Notes: generated by a model from the letters alone, not told the origin. DNA of 57,844 nucleotides from an uncultured Acidobacteriaceae bacterium (GCA_903842065.1 CAIMKZ010000006.1:1-57844); one strand, 5' to 3'. Positions 9,378 to 19,284 are shown, numbered from the stretch's first letter. Made by a program: numbers and translations.

Positions 9378-10976
9378 ATGGCATCGAAGGCGGAAGTGAA
9401 TGGAGTGAACCGGCGCGCGGTATTGAAGGGCGCGGTAATGGGCAGCGGAGCGCTGGCGGCCTCAGCGTTTCTGGGCGAGCAGGCGGCCGCAGCGCCGACG
9501 AAGAAGTGGGACATGGAGGCCGATGTGGTCTGCGTGGGCTACGGGGGCGCGGGCGCGGTTGCCGCCATTACCGCGGCCGATCTGGGCTCGAGTGTGATCG
9601 TCATCGAGAAGCAGCCGGCAGATACCGACACCGAGATTCGCCACACACCCAACACGCGCAGTTCGGGGGCCCATGTCGTATGCATCAGCGATGCCAGGCA
9701 GGGAGCGGATTACATCTATGCGGCTTCATTTGGAAGGACGCCGCGGGAACTGTGCGATGTGTGGGCGAAGTATGCCACTACCAACGAGGAGTACATCGAG
9801 AAGCTGGGCGGCAAACTGACTCCGCCCAACACGGCCTTTCGCGGAGATTATTCCATGTTTCCGGGATGGAATGCGGTAAGCAGCCGCCCATTTGTCGGCG
9901 GCGGCTCCGGTTTATTTCAGATGTTCGACGAGAACGTTCGCAAGCGCAAGGACAAGATCAGGGTGGTCTACGATACGCCGGGCAAGGAACTGGTGAAGGA
10001 TGCCAACGGCGTGATCGTCGGAGTGATCGCCGAGCATGCCGGCAAGCCGGTCCACATCAGGGCTCGCAAGGCCGTGGTGCTGACCGCGGGCGGTTTCGAG
10101 TGGGACGAGGAGATGAAGATGAACTTCCTCCACGGTTATCCCGCCTACTTTTACGGCAGCCTGGCCAATACCGGCGACGGCATTCGCATGGCGGCCAAAG
10201 CGGGCGCGGCGATGTGGCACTTCAACTCGGTCTTCGGACAACTGACCGCCCACATGCCGGGCTATCCGGGCTTCAAGAACAACCTGCCGGAGCGATCCAT
10301 CTATGTGAACAAATACGGCAAGCGCTTCTTCCGCGAGCGGACCTATCCCGGGAACGCGCTCGCCATCGAGGCCTGCGTCTTTGACAACGCCAAGGGAGTG
10401 TTTCCGGCCATCCCCTGCTGGGCGATCCTCGACGAGCCTGCGTTCAAGCGAGGCTCGCTGCTGATGAGTTCGTCCAAAGGCAGTCTGCCGGGTGGCAAGC
10501 CGCAGTCCTTCTACACGTTCAGCAAGGACTACGCGGACGAGATCAAGAGCGGCTTCATTGTGAAGGCCGACACGATCGAGGAACTCGCCAGTAAAATCGC
10601 CGCGGACGCGGAAAATGGCGAGCTAATGACGCCCGAGGTTCTGCGCGCCACTCTCGACCGATACAACCAGTTCTGCGAAGCGAAAAGGGACGCGGACTTC
10701 GATCGCACGCCGTCCACGATGATCGCGGTGAATGCTGCTCCGTACTACGCCATCAAGTTGTATCCGGGTGGCGCCATGACCACAGGCGGTCCGAGGAAGA
10801 ATCCGAAAGCTCAGGTTCTGGATGCTTTCAACAATCCGATACCGCATCTGTATTGTGCCGGCGAGATGGGGGCCTCCCATGGCTTGCTGTACCCGATTCC
10901 AGGGTGCAATATAGGCGATCTGCTGATCTTCGGCCGCGTGGCAGGCGAGAACGCGGTAAAGGAGATCCCCGCATAA
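9378..10976 (+). CDS. Tat-exported FAD-binding reductase/dehydrogenase (flavocytochrome c flavoprotein type)
   Basis: FAD_binding_2-family flavoprotein of 532 residues. A twin-arginine signal (NRRAVLKGAVMGSGALAAS, 11-29) indicates folded export with bound FAD. The dinucleotide motif GYGGAG is at 54-59 and the C-terminal FAD segment PIPHLYCAGEMGASHG is intact. Around the expected catalytic C-terminus the sequence reads LYPGGAMTTGGPR and later PGCNIGDLLIFGR, where fumarate reductases have HTMGG and NRLGG. The substrate-binding His and Arg of fumarate reductase therefore seem to be missing, and the pattern is closer to ketosteroid- or enoate-type members. The RBS AGAGGAGAGG decides the ATG. Electrons probably come from the neighbouring hexahaem cytochrome. 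Confidence 0.85.
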   Translation: MASKAEVNGVNRRAVLKGAVMGSGALAASAFLGEQAAAAPTKKWDMEADVVCVGYGGAGAVAAITAADLGSSVIVIEKQPADTDTEIRHTPNTRSSGAHVVCISDARQGADYIYAASFGRTPRELCDVWAKYATTNEEYIEKLGGKLTPPNTAFRGDYSMFPGWNAVSSRPFVGGGSGLFQMFDENVRKRKDKIRVVYDTPGKELVKDANGVIVGVIAEHAGKPVHIRARKAVVLTAGGFEWDEEMKMNFLHGYPAYFYGSLANTGDGIRMAAKAGAAMWHFNSVFGQLTAHMPGYPGFKNNLPERSIYVNKYGKRFFRERTYPGNALAIEACVFDNAKGVFPAIPCWAILDEPAFKRGSLLMSSSKGSLPGGKPQSFYTFSKDYADEIKSGFIVKADTIEELASKIAADAENGELMTPEVLRATLDRYNQFCEAKRDADFDRTPSTMIAVNAAPYYAIKLYPGGAMTTGGPRKNPKAQVLDAFNNPIPHLYCAGEMGASHGLLYPIPGCNIGDLLIFGRVAGENAVKEIPA

Positions 10977-10980
10977 AGGG

Positions 10981-11010
10981 AACGCCGCGAGAGATGTCTC
11001 TCGCGGCGTT
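10981..11010. terminator. Bidirectional hairpin between the flavoprotein gene and glmS
   Basis: Perfect 14-bp stem aacgccgcgagaga/tctctcgcggcgtt with a 2-base loop, right after the flavoprotein stop and just before the convergent glmS stop. The flanking T-runs are poor (gttgttc), so efficiency is uncertain. Confidence 0.8.
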
Positions 11011-11035
11011 GTTGTTCAGGTGTGTCTGGCGCGGG

Positions 11036-12919
11036 TTATTCCACAGTGACCGACTTGGCCAGGTTGCGGGGCTGATCGACGTCGCAGCCGCGGCGGACGG
11101 CGATGTAGTAAGCCAGCAACTGAAGCGGCACGATCTCGATGATGGGGATGAGAAGCCCCGGTGCAGTCGGAATGTAGATGGTGTGCTCGACGAGGCTGCC
11201 GATGGTCGAGTCACCTTCGGTGGCGACTGCGATCACGCGGCCCGAACGGGCGGTGACTTCCTGAATGTTTGAGAGGGTCTTCTCGTAGCGCAGCTTCGAG
11301 GCTGGGTCGGTGTTGTCGCAGGTGGCCAGCACTACGACGGGAAGGTTCTCGTCGATGAGCGCATTGGGGCCGTGTTTCATCTCACCGGCCGGATAGCCCT
11401 CGGCGTGGATGTAGGAGATCTCCTTGAGCTTGAGTGCGCCCTCGAGCGCGATCGGGAAGTGAATGCCGCGGCCGAGGAAGAGAAAGTCGCTGGCGCTGGC
11501 GAACTCTTTGGCCAACTGCTCGCACTGGGCTGAGGTGTTGCGCAGAACATCTTCGATTTTGTTAGGTACGCGGCCCAGCTGGTCAATGAGCTGGATGGAC
11601 TGCGTGGTATCGAGCTGGCCGCGCAACTGGCCCATCTTGAGCGCGAGCAGGAAGAGCGCGGTGAGCTGCGAAGTAAAGGCCTTGGTGGAGGCCACGCCAA
11701 TCTCAGGGCCGGCGTGCGTGTAGATGGAGCCGTGAGCCTCACGGGCCACCATGGCGCCAACAACGTTGCAGATGGCCACAGTCTTTGAACCGTGGGACTT
11801 CATCTCGCGTTGGGCAGCGAGCGTGTCGGCGGTCTCGCCGGACTGGGTGATGAGCAGGCCAAGGGCGTTGGGGTCGGCGATGGGATCGCGGTAGCGGTAC
11901 TCGCTGGCATAGTCGACGTCGACGGGCAGCCGGGCAAGGCGCTCGATCATGTACTTGCCGGCCTGCGCGGCGTGCCAGCTGGTGCCGCATGCCGAGATGT
12001 TGATGCTGGTGGCGCGGGCCAGCTCTTCGTCGGAGATCTCCATCTCGCCCAGGAATACCTTGCCGGAGTCGAGCGAAACGCGGCCGAGTGTAGTGTCGAG
12101 GACGGCCCGGGGCTGCTCCCAGATTTCCTTGAGCATAAAGTGTTTGTAGCCGCCCTTTTCAGCCTGAATGGGATCCCACTGGATGCGGCTGATCTGGCGG
12201 ACTACGGGCTTTCCATCGAAGTCTGTGATTCTGACTTCAGCGGGTGTCAGGATCGCCATGTCACCGTCGGCGAGGAAGTAGATGTCGCGAGTGTGGTGGA
12301 GAATGCCGGGGACGTCAGAGGCGATGAAGGCCTCGCCATCGCCGACACCGATGACGACCGGGGGGCCGGAGCGTGCGGCGACGATCTTGTTTGGCTCGGC
12401 GGCTGAGAGTACGCCCAGAGCAAAGGCGCCGGTAAGCAGCTTTACAGCCCGCTGCACGGCTACCTCAATCGCTATCGGCGCGCCCTTGGCCTCGGCTTCT
12501 TTCTGCACCTGCTCGAGAAGGTGGGCGATGATCTCGGTATCGGTTTCTGTGACGAACTTGTGCCCCTGGGCGGTGAGTTCTCGCTTGAGCTCAAGATAGT
12601 TTTCCACGATGCCGTTGTGGACCACGACGATGCGGCCTGTGCAATCGCGATGGGGGTGCGCATTTTCTTCCGTTGGCCGTCCGTGGGTCGCCCAGCGGGT
12701 GTGGCCGATACCGTATGTGCCGTCCAGGGGCTTTTCTAAGAGAACTTCTTCAAGACGCGCCAACTTGCCGGGGGCGCGGCGAACCTCAAGCGTGGACGTT
12801 GAGCTGGAGCCCACGGCGATGCCTGCCGAATCATAGCCGCGATATTCCAGGCGGCGCAGGCCCTCAATGATGACGGGCACAACCTTCTTGGAGCCGACGT
12901 AACCAACTATTCCGCACAT
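11036..12919 (-). CDS. glmS: Glutamine--fructose-6-phosphate aminotransferase (isomerizing)
   Basis: Makes glucosamine-6-phosphate for peptidoglycan and lipopolysaccharide. The start is set at the ATG at 12919 because the N-terminal nucleophile must be Cys right after the initiator Met (MCGIVGYVG); the nine residues available upstream would bury it. The glutaminase domain ([18 protein letters not shown]) is followed by two SIS sugar-isomerase domains (for example [10 protein letters not shown] and [17 protein letters not shown]) and the C-terminal [13 protein letters not shown]. The 627-residue length is slightly longer than usual. No glmS ribozyme-like leader can be recognised upstream. Confidence 0.96.
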   Translation of the reverse strand: MCGIVGYVGSKKVVPVIIEGLRRLEYRGYDSAGIAVGSSSTSTLEVRRAPGKLARLEEVLLEKPLDGTYGIGHTRWATHGRPTEENAHPHRDCTGRIVVVHNGIVENYLELKRELTAQGHKFVTETDTEIIAHLLEQVQKEAEAKGAPIAIEVAVQRAVKLLTGAFALGVLSAAEPNKIVAARSGPPVVIGVGDGEAFIASDVPGILHHTRDIYFLADGDMAILTPAEVRITDFDGKPVVRQISRIQWDPIQAEKGGYKHFMLKEIWEQPRAVLDTTLGRVSLDSGKVFLGEMEISDEELARATSINISACGTSWHAAQAGKYMIERLARLPVDVDYASEYRYRDPIADPNALGLLITQSGETADTLAAQREMKSHGSKTVAICNVVGAMVAREAHGSIYTHAGPEIGVASTKAFTSQLTALFLLALKMGQLRGQLDTTQSIQLIDQLGRVPNKIEDVLRNTSAQCEQLAKEFASASDFLFLGRGIHFPIALEGALKLKEISYIHAEGYPAGEMKHGPNALIDENLPVVVLATCDNTDPASKLRYEKTLSNIQEVTARSGRVIAVATEGDSTIGSLVEHTIYIPTAPGLLIPIIEIVPLQLLAYYIAVRRGCDVDQPRNLAKSVTVE

Positions 12920-13021
12920 AGGACGATTGTATTGGATCGGGTACAAGGATTGAATGAAATGGTGAAAGTGCGGGGCATTCCATTACCGTAGTACCTGATC
13001 GTGCCGAAATGGGCGACGCCT

Positions 13022-14686
13022 ATGCCGACAAGGATGGACGAACGGATGCAGATTCCCCAATACACCCTCGACGATTATGAGATCGGCTTTGCCGGCCGCC
13101 ACCGGCTGCACGACGTGGTGACGAAGTGGGCGGCGGAAAAGCCAGAAGCAGTTGCGCTGGCGAGCGCGGAGAGCGGAAGCACTGCGAGTTGGAAAGAGTT
13201 CGAACTGGTGGCGCGGGCTCTTGCGGCTGAGCTGTTGCGGTTGGGGTTTGTTCGCGGTGATTTTCTGATCACTGTCCTGCCCTGGTCGATCGATCTGGTG
13301 CTGCTTGCATATGCCTGCTTCCGGATCGGCGTAATTGTTGCGCCGCTCGACGTGCGGCTGCCGGCCGCCGATGTGGACCGGGCGATGGAACTGCTCAAGC
13401 CAAAGGCGTTTGTGTGGCCGGGAAGCGAAACGGGCGGGCTGGAACTTGACGCGCTGGCCGAAGCCGCACGGCGCGCGGTGAGAGATGGAGCAACGTTATC
13501 CGCAACAGAATCCGCCGCGCTTGCGGCTGCGGAGAGTGCCGTGACGGAGTACGACGGTGCGCTGGTGATCTTTACGACCGGCTCCACGGGCTCGCCCAAG
13601 CCGGCTCTGCTCTCGCACCGCGGTATTACCTCGCAGAACATGTGCCTGAGCGGCGCGCTGATGGGCGGCGATCACGGGATTCGAGCGCTGGTGCATCTTC
13701 CGCCCTCGCATGTGGGCGGCCAGACTGAGCTGCTGATGAGCATCCTCTTCGGCGGCGGCACGGCAGTGCTGATGGAGTCCTTTGACGCCGCGCGAACGCT
13801 GCGCACCATCGCACAGCAGCACATTCAGATTCTGGGCCAGATTCCTGCGATGTTTCAACTGGAATGGATGGTGAAGGACTACGAACAGATGGATCTTTCG
13901 AGCCTCGAATACGTGGTCTACGGAGGCAACGCGGTCCCAAAGCCGTTTCTTGAGCGAATGGCCAAGATGGCGCCGGTGGTTGGAACCGGGCTCGGTCTGA
14001 CTGAGGCCTCGGGCTTCTGCACCTACGCGATTGCAGACTCAGGTAACTGGGAACAGGTAGCGGGCGGGCTGGGTGTGGCGATGCCGGTCTACGCGTGCAC
14101 AATCCGCCAGCCCATGCGCGAGGACGGCAGGGCAGGGGAGGAGTTGCCGCGGGGGGAGATCGGGCATGTCTGCTTCCGCGGTCCGCAGACGTTTCTGGGC
14201 TACGTGGGCGATGACGAGGCCACAGCGAAGACGATCTCAAGCGATGGATTTCTATATACCGGCGATCTGGGCTTCATGGATGCGACCGGGCTGCACCTTA
14301 CGGGTCGAGAGAAGTGGGTGATCAAATCCTTCAGCTACCAGATCTTTCCGGGCGACGTGGAAGGGCACATTGCCGCGCTTGCCGACAGGGTGGCGAACTG
14401 CGTGGTGGTGGGCGTCGAGCACAAGGTGGCGTCTGAGGCTGTTGTTGCGCTGGTTGAAAAGAGGCCCGGGGCCGAACTGATGGCAAAGGAACTTGACCGC
14501 CACGCACGCACGCTTGCGCCTTATATGAGGCCGCGGCACTGGATCGTTATGGAAGCAGGGCAGATGCCGCTGAACCGCATTGGAAAGCCCGACTACGTGC
14601 GTGCAAAGGCTATGGCGCGCGAGGAGATTGAGCGGCTGCGCGCCGGAGGCGGATGGGATAGCGGTTTTGGGCCTGAGGGAAACTGA
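13022..14686 (+). CDS. AMP-dependent acyl synthetase/ligase
   Basis: Class I adenylate-forming enzyme that activates a carboxylate as acyl-AMP, then normally transfers it to CoA or a carrier. The P-loop FTTGSTGSPKPALLSH is at about residues 182-197, the YTGDLGFMD motif near 415 and the C-terminal hinge GREKWVIKSF with a late Lys region (PLNRIGKPDYVRAK) near 520. The acid substrate cannot be told. Starts at 13001 (GTG), 13022, 13034 and 13046 are all possible, and none has a strong ribosome-binding site; 13022 is a compromise. The gene stands alone between divergent glmS and convergent purS. Confidence 0.85.
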   Translation: MPTRMDERMQIPQYTLDDYEIGFAGRHRLHDVVTKWAAEKPEAVALASAESGSTASWKEFELVARALAAELLRLGFVRGDFLITVLPWSIDLVLLAYACFRIGVIVAPLDVRLPAADVDRAMELLKPKAFVWPGSETGGLELDALAEAARRAVRDGATLSATESAALAAAESAVTEYDGALVIFTTGSTGSPKPALLSHRGITSQNMCLSGALMGGDHGIRALVHLPPSHVGGQTELLMSILFGGGTAVLMESFDAARTLRTIAQQHIQILGQIPAMFQLEWMVKDYEQMDLSSLEYVVYGGNAVPKPFLERMAKMAPVVGTGLGLTEASGFCTYAIADSGNWEQVAGGLGVAMPVYACTIRQPMREDGRAGEELPRGEIGHVCFRGPQTFLGYVGDDEATAKTISSDGFLYTGDLGFMDATGLHLTGREKWVIKSFSYQIFPGDVEGHIAALADRVANCVVVGVEHKVASEAVVALVEKRPGAELMAKELDRHARTLAPYMRPRHWIVMEAGQMPLNRIGKPDYVRAKAMAREEIERLRAGGGWDSGFGPEGN

Positions 14687-14715
14687 AGAATCGCTCGAGG
14701 CGAGAGGCTGCCGCG

Positions 14716-14961
14716 CTACTCCTCGATGCGGTAGGTGTATTCCTCGATCACCGGGTTGGTGAGCACCTCGCGGGCGATGCGCTCTACCTGCTCGCGGGCC
14801 GCCTCGGCGGTGAGTCTGTCAGCCAGCGCGATTGCAAAGTACTTGCCCTGGCGCACGGAAGCGACTTCGCCGTATCCGAGCTTGCGGAGTGCGTTCTGGA
14901 TGGTCTGGCCCTGAGGATCGAGGACCGAGGTCTTCAGCGTGACATAGACATGCGCCTTCAT
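14716..14961 (-). CDS. purS: Phosphoribosylformylglycinamidine synthase subunit PurS
   Basis: Small subunit (81 residues) that joins PurQ and PurL to form the FGAM synthase complex in purine synthesis. The sequence KAHVYVTLKTSVLDPQG, a central RQGKYF and C-terminal NPVIEEYTYRIEE are diagnostic. The ATG at 14961 gives the usual PurS N-terminus; the nine extra codons upstream are not conserved. purQ and purL are not in the window. Confidence 0.92.
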   Translation of the reverse strand: MKAHVYVTLKTSVLDPQGQTIQNALRKLGYGEVASVRQGKYFAIALADRLTAEAAREQVERIAREVLTNPVIEEYTYRIEE

Positions 14962-15059
14962 ATCCCTGATTATAAAAGCAGGGACCAAGGGACTAAGGCA
15001 GAACGGCCGTTTGCGCTAAACAAAGCGACAGCGCAACTCCCCAAGGAGGGAAGCGAAAT

Positions 15060-15617
15060 ATGGTGAACTATCTTGAATTGCCGGTGGGCGACCGCGCGCC
15101 GGAGGTCTTTCGTGCAGTCGTCGAGATCCCCAAAGACGGGGTTCAGAAGTACGAGTATGACAAGCAACTGCACGTCTTCAAGCTCGACCGCAATCTGCAC
15201 TCGCCGGTGCACTATCCGGGCGACTACGGCTTTATCCCCTCTACGCTGAGCGAAGACGGCGATCCGCTGGACGTTCTGGTGCTGGTCTCAAACCCCACCT
15301 TTCCGGGCTGCGTGCAAGAGGTGCGGCCGATCGGCCTGCTTGAGATGCTCGACCAGGGCGTGCTCGACGAGAAGGTTCTGGCCGTGGGCAACGCCAACCC
15401 CCGCTACACGAACCTGTGGAACTACACGGACGTATTTCCCCACCTGCTCAAGGAGATCACGCACTTTTTCTCGATCTATAAGGATCTGGAGGGCAAGCGC
15501 GTAGAGGTAAAGGGCTGGCATGATGCCGCCTATGCGCGCGACCGTGTCATCCACTCGATCAAGATGTTTGCCGAGGACAAGGCGAGGCGCGACAAGGCGA
15601 TCAAGGAAGGGAAGTAA
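15060..15617 (+). CDS. ppa: Inorganic pyrophosphatase (family I)
   Basis: Cytoplasmic Mg-dependent enzyme that hydrolyses pyrophosphate and so pulls biosynthetic reactions forward. Active-site elements EIPKDGVQKYEYDK (about 21-34), HYPGDYGFIPSTL and EDGDPLDVLVL with three metal-binding Asp are present, and the 185-residue length fits. The ATG follows the ribosome-binding site AAGGAGGGAAG. A hairpin terminator follows the stop. It is divergent from purS, with under 100 bases between. Confidence 0.96.
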   Translation: MVNYLELPVGDRAPEVFRAVVEIPKDGVQKYEYDKQLHVFKLDRNLHSPVHYPGDYGFIPSTLSEDGDPLDVLVLVSNPTFPGCVQEVRPIGLLEMLDQGVLDEKVLAVGNANPRYTNLWNYTDVFPHLLKEITHFFSIYKDLEGKRVEVKGWHDAAYARDRVIHSIKMFAEDKARRDKAIKEGK

Positions 15618-15631
15618 ATAGCTGGAAGGCT

Positions 15632-15671
15632 AAGCCGGCGGCGCTATGCGTCCGTCGGCTTTTGCTTTTTT
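15632..15671 (+). terminator. Intrinsic terminator of ppa
   Basis: Stem aagccggcgg/ccgtcggctt (one mismatch) with a 10-base loop and the tract tttgctttttt. It overlaps the 3' end of the convergent permease gene. Confidence 0.85.
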
Positions 15672-16978
15672 AGGGCAAGAATCAGCAGATAGAACAGCGG
15701 CCCGAACAGCACCACGACCGCCGCGAAGGCCAGCGCGGAGAGTGAGCCGACGAGCTTTTCGCCGCGCGAAATCCAAAGAGCATAGACGATCAGTGCCGCC
15801 GGAGCCACGCCCAGCAGGCATGCAACGATGCGGTTTCCGGCGCGGAAGGGCCGCGCAAGACCTGGCTCACGGAAGCGCAGCACAGCCAGGGCAACGAACT
15901 CCAGCATCAGGCCTGCGCCATAGAGGATGAGATCAATCGAGATGAGCCGTTCGAAGGGCAATCCGATGGCCAGCGCCCATCCGATGCCGCACACCAGGAT
16001 GCTGACCCAGGGCGCTCCGCGGCGGTTGCGCAGGGTGAGCACGCGGGGCAGCAAGCCATCTTCGGCCATGGCCATGGGCAGCCGCGAGTAGCTCATCACC
16101 AGAGCGTTGAACATGCCGACGCCGGTGATGCAGCCGCCGGCCACTACTGCCATCGCCAGTACCGGCCCGCCCAAAGCCCGCGCGGCCACGGTCCAGTCGC
16201 CGGTGGAGAAGCTGGCCGAGGGAACACCCGCCAGAGCCATTGCAGAGATGGGCAGAATGTAGCTCAATGCCGTAATGGCGATAGCGCCAAGCATGGCGCG
16301 CGGATAATTTCGCTGTGGGTTCTCAACCTCGTGGGCTACTGTCGATGCGTTATCCCAACCCATGAAGTTCCACAGAGCGACCAGCAGGGCGGTCGAAAAG
16401 CCGAACTCCGGCGAGTGCGCGTTCCAGTCAACGGCGGGATGGGCGGAGAACCCGTGCCATACGCAGAGAGCGACCAGAACGGCGAACGGCGCGAGCAGCA
16501 GCGCAAAGAGCCAGACCGAGTCCTCGCCGACCTCGGGGGCGCCAAGCAGGTTCCATGCGCAGCACAGCGCCACTACACCCAGTTTCCACGCATATTCGCG
16601 CCAGCCGCTGGTGAGCGCGGGGTCGAGTGTGCCCAGGTAGAGCACAAAGATCGATGGGTAGAGCGCCATGTCGAAGATGCTGGCGGCGAGCGATAACCAG
16701 CTCTCCTGATACCCCCAGAAAGGCCCCAGTGCCCGCCGCACCCAGACGTAGAATCCGCCGTCGGCGGGGATTGCGCTGGCAAGTTCGCCGATCATCAGCG
16801 CCGTGGGTAAGCTCCAGAACAGAGGCAGCAGGAGCAGGAGCAGGATTGCCTTCAGGTATCCGGCCCCGCCCAGAATGTCCTCGATGCCGTACGGTCCTCC
16901 CGACACCATGAAAAACGTGGCCGCTATCAGAGGCAGCAGACGCATCTTGCGGGCGGCGGGTTTGCGCAGGCAGCGCAC
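15644..16978 (-). CDS. APC-superfamily amino acid permease
   Basis: Inner-membrane transporter of 444 residues with about 12 hydrophobic spans. The first span holds the APC substrate motif MVSGGPYGIEDILGGAG (unwound GSG-like region), followed by LASAIPADGGFYVWVRRALG, typical of the family. The substrate is probably an amino acid or polyamine but is not readable. The GTG start at 16978 lacks a clear ribosome-binding site; the ATG at 16945 (MRLLPLIAATFF) is a good alternative. Confidence 0.87.
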   Translation of the reverse strand: MRCLRKPAARKMRLLPLIAATFFMVSGGPYGIEDILGGAGYLKAILLLLLLPLFWSLPTALMIGELASAIPADGGFYVWVRRALGPFWGYQESWLSLAASIFDMALYPSIFVLYLGTLDPALTSGWREYAWKLGVVALCCAWNLLGAPEVGEDSVWLFALLLAPFAVLVALCVWHGFSAHPAVDWNAHSPEFGFSTALLVALWNFMGWDNASTVAHEVENPQRNYPRAMLGAIAITALSYILPISAMALAGVPSASFSTGDWTVAARALGGPVLAMAVVAGGCITGVGMFNALVMSYSRLPMAMAEDGLLPRVLTLRNRRGAPWVSILVCGIGWALAIGLPFERLISIDLILYGAGLMLEFVALAVLRFREPGLARPFRAGNRIVACLLGVAPAALIVYALWISRGEKLVGSLSALAFAAVVVLFGPLFYLLILALKKQKPTDA

Positions 16979-17039
16979 AGTATGAATGTACTATCGCGAC
17001 TGCGGCGTAATGGCAAAATCGCGAGCGCAAGTAAGTGAG

Positions 17040-17070
17040 TTCGCCGACAGGGCCGTCCAGCGGTTATAAT
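17040..17070 (+). promoter_or_regulatory. Predicted promoter of tRNA-Ser
   Basis: A consensus TATAAT at 17065-17070 lies 11 bases before the tRNA, with a weak ttcgcc -35 candidate at 17040-17045. Confidence 0.55.
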
Positions 17071-17081
17071 CCGAGGAGGCC

Positions 17082-17174
<93 letters not shown>

Positions 17175-17208
17175 TTACTCCTTCCGAGAACACCCCAAGA
17201 CATCCAAA

Positions 17209-17252
17209 AGAAAGACATAAAGACTAGCAAATACTAGGATTTATGTCTTTCT
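17209..17252. terminator. Hairpin after tRNA-Ser
   Basis: Perfect 13-bp arms agaaagacataaa and tttatgtctttct flank an inner ctag...ctag stem. It may end tRNA transcription or be an integrase arm/accessory site of the island; no long T-run follows. Confidence 0.6.
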
Positions 17253-17354
17253 GCGTCCAAGTGCATCCGAGTGCAGCCGTGTTTTGGTTGGTGTATTTAT
17301 GGGTGTATTCTGTTTTTGAAGTGGGTGTACTTTTCCTAGACGAGGAGGAATGGC

Positions 17355-18575
17355 ATGGCCGGACTGACCGATACGGAGATAAAAAGGGCTAATGCGGCGG
17401 AAAAAGCCTACAGCGTGGGCGATGGAGGTGGACTCTACCTCTGGGTCAAGCCTACCGGCGGGAAGCTCTGGCGCTGGTCCTATCGGTTTGACGGGAAGGA
17501 AAAGCTCATGTCCTTGGGGAAATACCCCGATGTGCCCCTGGCGCTGGCCCGAGCTCGCCACGCCGAGGCTCGCAAACTGCTGGCGACCGGCATTGACCCG
17601 ATGGCGCAGCGGAAGGCCGAGAAGGCAGCGGAGAAAATAGCGGTCGAGAATTCCTTTCAGAGCGTAACGATACGGTGGCTGGAGCATTGGCAGGTGGGGA
17701 AGAGCCCGCGCCATGTAGACTCGGTCCGGCGGCGCATGGAGGCCGACATTCTGCCCTGTCTGGGGGCACGTCCTATTACGGAGATCGAGGCGCCGGAACT
17801 AGTCGCGTTGGCCAACGCGATTCAGGATCGCGGTGCGCGGGATATTGCCAAACGTGCCCTGGAGACCGTGGGACAGGTCTTTCGCTACGGTATCGCCCAC
17901 GGGTACGCCAAACGCAACCCGGCCACCGAGATTCGTCCCAGCGACATTCTAAAATCCATACAAAAAACCAACTACGCCCGCATTGATGCCAAAGAGCTGC
18001 CAACCCTGCTCAGACGCATCGAGATCTATCAGGGAAAGCAGGTCACACGGTTGGCAATGAAGCTGATGTCCATGACTTTTGTGCGCACCACCGAATTGAT
18101 CGAAGCCAAGTGGGGAGAATTTGACCTGGAGAATGCCCGCTGGGACATTCCGGCAGAACGCATGAAGATGCGGACCCCGCACATTGTGCCGTTGGCCAGA
18201 CAGGCATTGGAGGTGCTGGAGATGTTGCGCGATTTCACTGGGAGCAATGAATGGCTTTTCCCCGGCGACCTCAATCCGGCCCATCCGATGAGTAACAACA
18301 CCATTCTGGCAGCGTTGAAGCGCATGGGCTATCAAGGCAGGATGACTGGCCACGGCTTCCGCGGCCTGGCGTCCACCATCCTGCATGAGCAGGGCTACGC
18401 GCATGACCATATCGAATTGCAGCTAGCACATGCTCCACGGAATGCGGTGAGTGCGGTCTACAACCACGCCCTCTACTTGGAACCACGCGCCAGGATGATG
18501 CAAGACTGGGCTGACTTTCTGGAGCGCACCCAGAGAGGCGGCAAGGTTCTGCCCTTCCATGGAACTGCGGCATAG
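17355..18575 (+). CDS. Tyrosine-type site-specific integrase (P4-like, DUF4102 N-terminus)
   Basis: Recombinase of 406 residues for insertion and excision of the island. The N-terminal arm-binding domain (LTDTEIKRANAAEKAYSVGD..., 1-90) is typical of tRNA-targeting P4-type integrases. The catalytic set is complete: Arg244 (VRTTELIEAKW), His333-x-x-Arg336 (HGFR), His359 (LAHAPRN) and nucleophile Tyr369 (VYNHALYLEPR). The ATG follows the ribosome-binding site GAGGAGGAA. It lies 180 bases from the tRNA-Ser 3' end, reading away from it, the standard position for an integrase at attL. It appears functional. Confidence 0.95.
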   Translation: MAGLTDTEIKRANAAEKAYSVGDGGGLYLWVKPTGGKLWRWSYRFDGKEKLMSLGKYPDVPLALARARHAEARKLLATGIDPMAQRKAEKAAEKIAVENSFQSVTIRWLEHWQVGKSPRHVDSVRRRMEADILPCLGARPITEIEAPELVALANAIQDRGARDIAKRALETVGQVFRYGIAHGYAKRNPATEIRPSDILKSIQKTNYARIDAKELPTLLRRIEIYQGKQVTRLAMKLMSMTFVRTTELIEAKWGEFDLENARWDIPAERMKMRTPHIVPLARQALEVLEMLRDFTGSNEWLFPGDLNPAHPMSNNTILAALKRMGYQGRMTGHGFRGLASTILHEQGYAHDHIELQLAHAPRNAVSAVYNHALYLEPRARMMQDWADFLERTQRGGKVLPFHGTAA

Positions 18576-18658
18576 CTATTCGGTCGATTCGACCAGCAGG
18601 GAATCTGGCAGTGCCCCGCAATTCCAGACGGTGCCAAACTGGAATGCTGCTTCGGGCA

Positions 18659-18889
18659 TCATCTCGACGACAACGGATTCACACCAGTGCGTTGACCTCT
18701 GATTTCCCGGCTGGCCGCTATCTGGCGGGCAATCCACTCCTCGATCTCTGTTTCGATCCAGCCGACAGCCCTGGCTCCGAGCGACACCGGTCTTGGAAAC
18801 CTGCCTTCGATGACACGCTGATAGACGGTGCTGCGTGATAGGCCAGTGCGGTCCAACACAATGGGCAATCTCAGAATCTTTCTCGGCAT
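18659..18889 (-). CDS. AlpA-family DNA-binding regulator
   Basis: Protein of 76 residues with a MerR-like helix-turn-helix: RLPIVLDRTGLSRSTVYQRV (about 7-26), then GRFPRPVSLGARAVGW and EIEEWIARQIA. This is the compact AlpA/phage excisionase-activator fold. Such proteins regulate integrase or act as excision factors in P4-like islands. It is convergent with the integrase gene, 80 bases from its end, and probably controls island excision. Confidence 0.9.
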   Translation of the reverse strand: MPRKILRLPIVLDRTGLSRSTVYQRVIEGRFPRPVSLGARAVGWIETEIEEWIARQIAASREIRGQRTGVNPLSSR

Positions 18890-19284
18890 TCATTCACCTT
18901 ATAGGTTGAGTTGCATCCAATTTGTGCACTGCGTTACTGAGCGCACCCACCACAGCATCCGTCAGACCCGCTGCAAACTGGCTACTGCCAACATACCCTC
19001 AGTCGCGTATTATGTCTGACTTTTCTCTGGACGCCCTGCACGGTTATGTCACTACTTGTCTGGAGCGACCCCAGTCCTGTTCACAAATGACGTTGTGGAG
19101 GTCGTCACTCGGCAAAGACATCATGCAAGCATCGATCAATGGATGTTGAGCGCGATACGACTCGGTCGCTCGATTCTGCACATCGTCTATGTTGTGAGCG
19201 CCTAGCATAATCATTGCCGCTCGTTCGACTGAGTATTCGCGCCATGCATCGCTCCTTCTCACAGCGGTACGTCCGGCTTCATTG
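18890..19284. other. Island intergenic region without a convincing gene
   Basis: About 395 bases upstream of the AlpA-like gene. A short reverse-strand frame at 19044-19262 has no usable ribosome-binding site in its frame and no recognised similarity. Promoter elements for the AlpA-like gene are expected here but I cannot point to a clear one. Confidence 0.5.

Noticed and set aside
12920..13021. glmS ribozyme/riboswitch upstream of glmS
   Set aside because: The leader is short and I see none of the conserved ribozyme core.
19044..19262. 72-codon reverse frame in the island
   Set aside because: It starts at a GTG without a ribosome-binding site; the good AGAAGGAG site nearby serves a different frame that ends after 12 codons.
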